26,766 nucleotides of DNA from Candidatus Falkowiibacteriota bacterium. Its GTDB lineage: Bacteria > Patescibacteriota > Patescibacteriia > CAIXNZ01. The notes beneath the pieces are model-generated. The model was not told where the DNA came from and searched no databases. It saw only the letters and a program-made list of their open reading frames with translations. Where the stretch lies: NCBI GenBank assembly GCA_903920975.1, contig CAIXNZ010000004.1:1-26766 (forward strand), in the 5' to 3' direction. This document shows positions 26,221 through 26,766 of this stretch, piece after piece (the stretch's first letter is position 1; each line of letters begins with the position of its first letter). A program made the translations under genes and the position numbers.

Positions 26221-26766
26221 ATTTATCATATCTAATTGTTTTCAAAAACTCGTGTCCGGAAAAAGGATTTTCCGCATCGTAATCAATGTCGTCATTCGTA
26301 TAATCATTGTCTTCATCAACTCGCCATTCTTCAAACAAATTTGAATCCAATTCAGTCACAAAAGTTGAGGGCCGATTAATGTTTGTACCAGTTAAATATG
26401 AAGTAGTAATTATTGGATAAGTTAAATAAAGTTCATCTTTGGCTCTTGTGACAGCCACATAAAATAACCTGCGCTCTTCCTCAATTTCCTGTGGTCTGTC
26501 ATAAATTTTATAATGTGGAAATTGTCCTTCAACTAAACCCAGAATAAAAACATGTTTCCACTCCAAGCCCTTGGCCTGGTGAATAGTGCTTAAAACAATT
26601 TGTTCATCAGGACCTTCTTCATAATTTTCCACTGTCTCGCCTTTAAAACTTTCTGACAAAGTTACATCTGATAAAAAGTCCTCCAATTTTTCATAAGTCA
26701 AAGCAAAGTTGGCCAGTTGAACTAAGTCTTCAATTCTATCCTTGGCATTTTCAAAATTATTTTTTA
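26219..26766 (-). CDS. UvrD/PcrA-type DNA helicase, C-terminal part (cut by window edge)
   Basis: The reading frame is open to the window edge; a TTG at 26699-26701 is internal, not a start (the frame upstream reads ...AKDRIEDLVQLANFAL). Superfamily 1 motifs are clear: motif V QIVLSTIHQAKGLEWKHVFI, including the TIHQAKG contact, and motif VI EEERRLFYVAVTRAKDELYL. An acidic tail (DEDNDYTNDDIDYDAENPF) follows. UvrD/PcrA/Rep helicases unwind DNA 3'-5' in repair and replication restart; the missing N-terminal part prevents choosing among them. Convergent with the last small-gene cassette. Confidence 0.92.
   Translation of the reverse strand, partial: KNNFENAKDRIEDLVQLANFALTYEKLEDFLSDVTLSESFKGETVENYEEGPDEQIVLSTIHQAKGLEWKHVFILGLVEGQFPHYKIYDRPQEIEEERRLFYVAVTRAKDELYLTYPIITTSYLTGTNINRPSTFVTELDSNLFEEWRVDEDNDYTNDDIDYDAENPFSGHEFLKTIRYDK

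Noticed and set aside
1..26766. CRISPR array
   Set aside because: Repeats present are palindromic singles, pairs or short tandems; no regularly spaced direct repeats with unique spacers and no cas genes.

Overview
The window looks like a chromosomal segment of an uncultivated, small-genome bacterium, most likely a member of the Patescibacteria (CPR). The reasons are the AT-rich coding, the compact gene packing, the mix of single-copy core genes (typA, gatC-gatA, murB, murC, glyA, folD) with lineage-restricted small proteins, the CxxC zinc-ribbon protein next to murB, and the many short intergenic palindromes. TGA is used as a stop, so this is not a code-25 lineage. Genus or phylum cannot be fixed from the sequence alone.

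Layout. 1-850: the left edge holds the start of a minus-strand secreted or lipid-linked protein, a tiny minus-strand ORF with the same leader, and a four-helix membrane protein with its own terminator. 850-3250: two minus-strand tRNA-Ser genes (CGA and GGA) flank typA/bipA, and hairpin elements that imitate tRNA 3' ends lie beside them. 3254-5848: a membrane-anchored spermidine-synthase-like protein and a thioredoxin-fold lipoprotein. 5929-9892: a copper module, in transcription order csoR, an HMA/TauE-SafE/cupredoxin fusion and the Cu+ ATPase copA, with a likely CsoR operator on the csoR promoter. 10078-11890: gatC and gatA, separated by a palindromic repeat. 12017-12163: a plus-strand candidate small RNA between minus-strand genes. 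12166-16552: a minus-strand run murC, GNAT, MazG-like, leucine-rich-repeat lipoprotein, zinc-ribbon protein, murB. 16583-17134: a REP-associated tyrosine transposase that carries a REP palindrome in its own reading frame. 17150-19520: a Trm9/ALKBH8-like methyltransferase divergent from a full-length elp3. 19515-20044: a long, hairpin-rich, promoter- and terminator-bounded RNA. 20078-22130: glyA-folD. 22120-26220: an array of small plus-strand genes, interrupted by a minus-strand macrodomain gene. The right edge is the C-terminal part of a UvrD/PcrA-type helicase.

How it fits together. glyA and folD form a one-carbon operon. murB and murC make the UDP-MurNAc-L-Ala precursor of peptidoglycan. 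gatCA (with gatB elsewhere) provides Gln-tRNA and/or Asn-tRNA by transamidation. csoR, the fusion protein and copA are one copper-sensing and export unit. The most interesting functional pairing is elp3 with the Trm9-like methyltransferase: in eukaryotes Elp3 makes cm5U at the tRNA wobble uridine and Trm9 methylates it to mcm5U, so the pair suggests a minimal bacterial version of that pathway.

Two styles of translation start coexist. Core genes start with little leader and no visible Shine-Dalgarno (glyA, the spermidine-synthase-like gene, murC, elp3), whereas every gene of the 22-26 kb array and the two left-edge ORFs have a strong GGAGG, sometimes with TTG or GTG starts. The array genes mostly have their own TTGACA promoters and strong terminators, which gives them a cassette-like look. 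The window is also rich in small repeats: REP-like palindromes in several families, T-arm-imitating hairpin elements, and short tandem repeats that also occur inside murC, folD and elp3.
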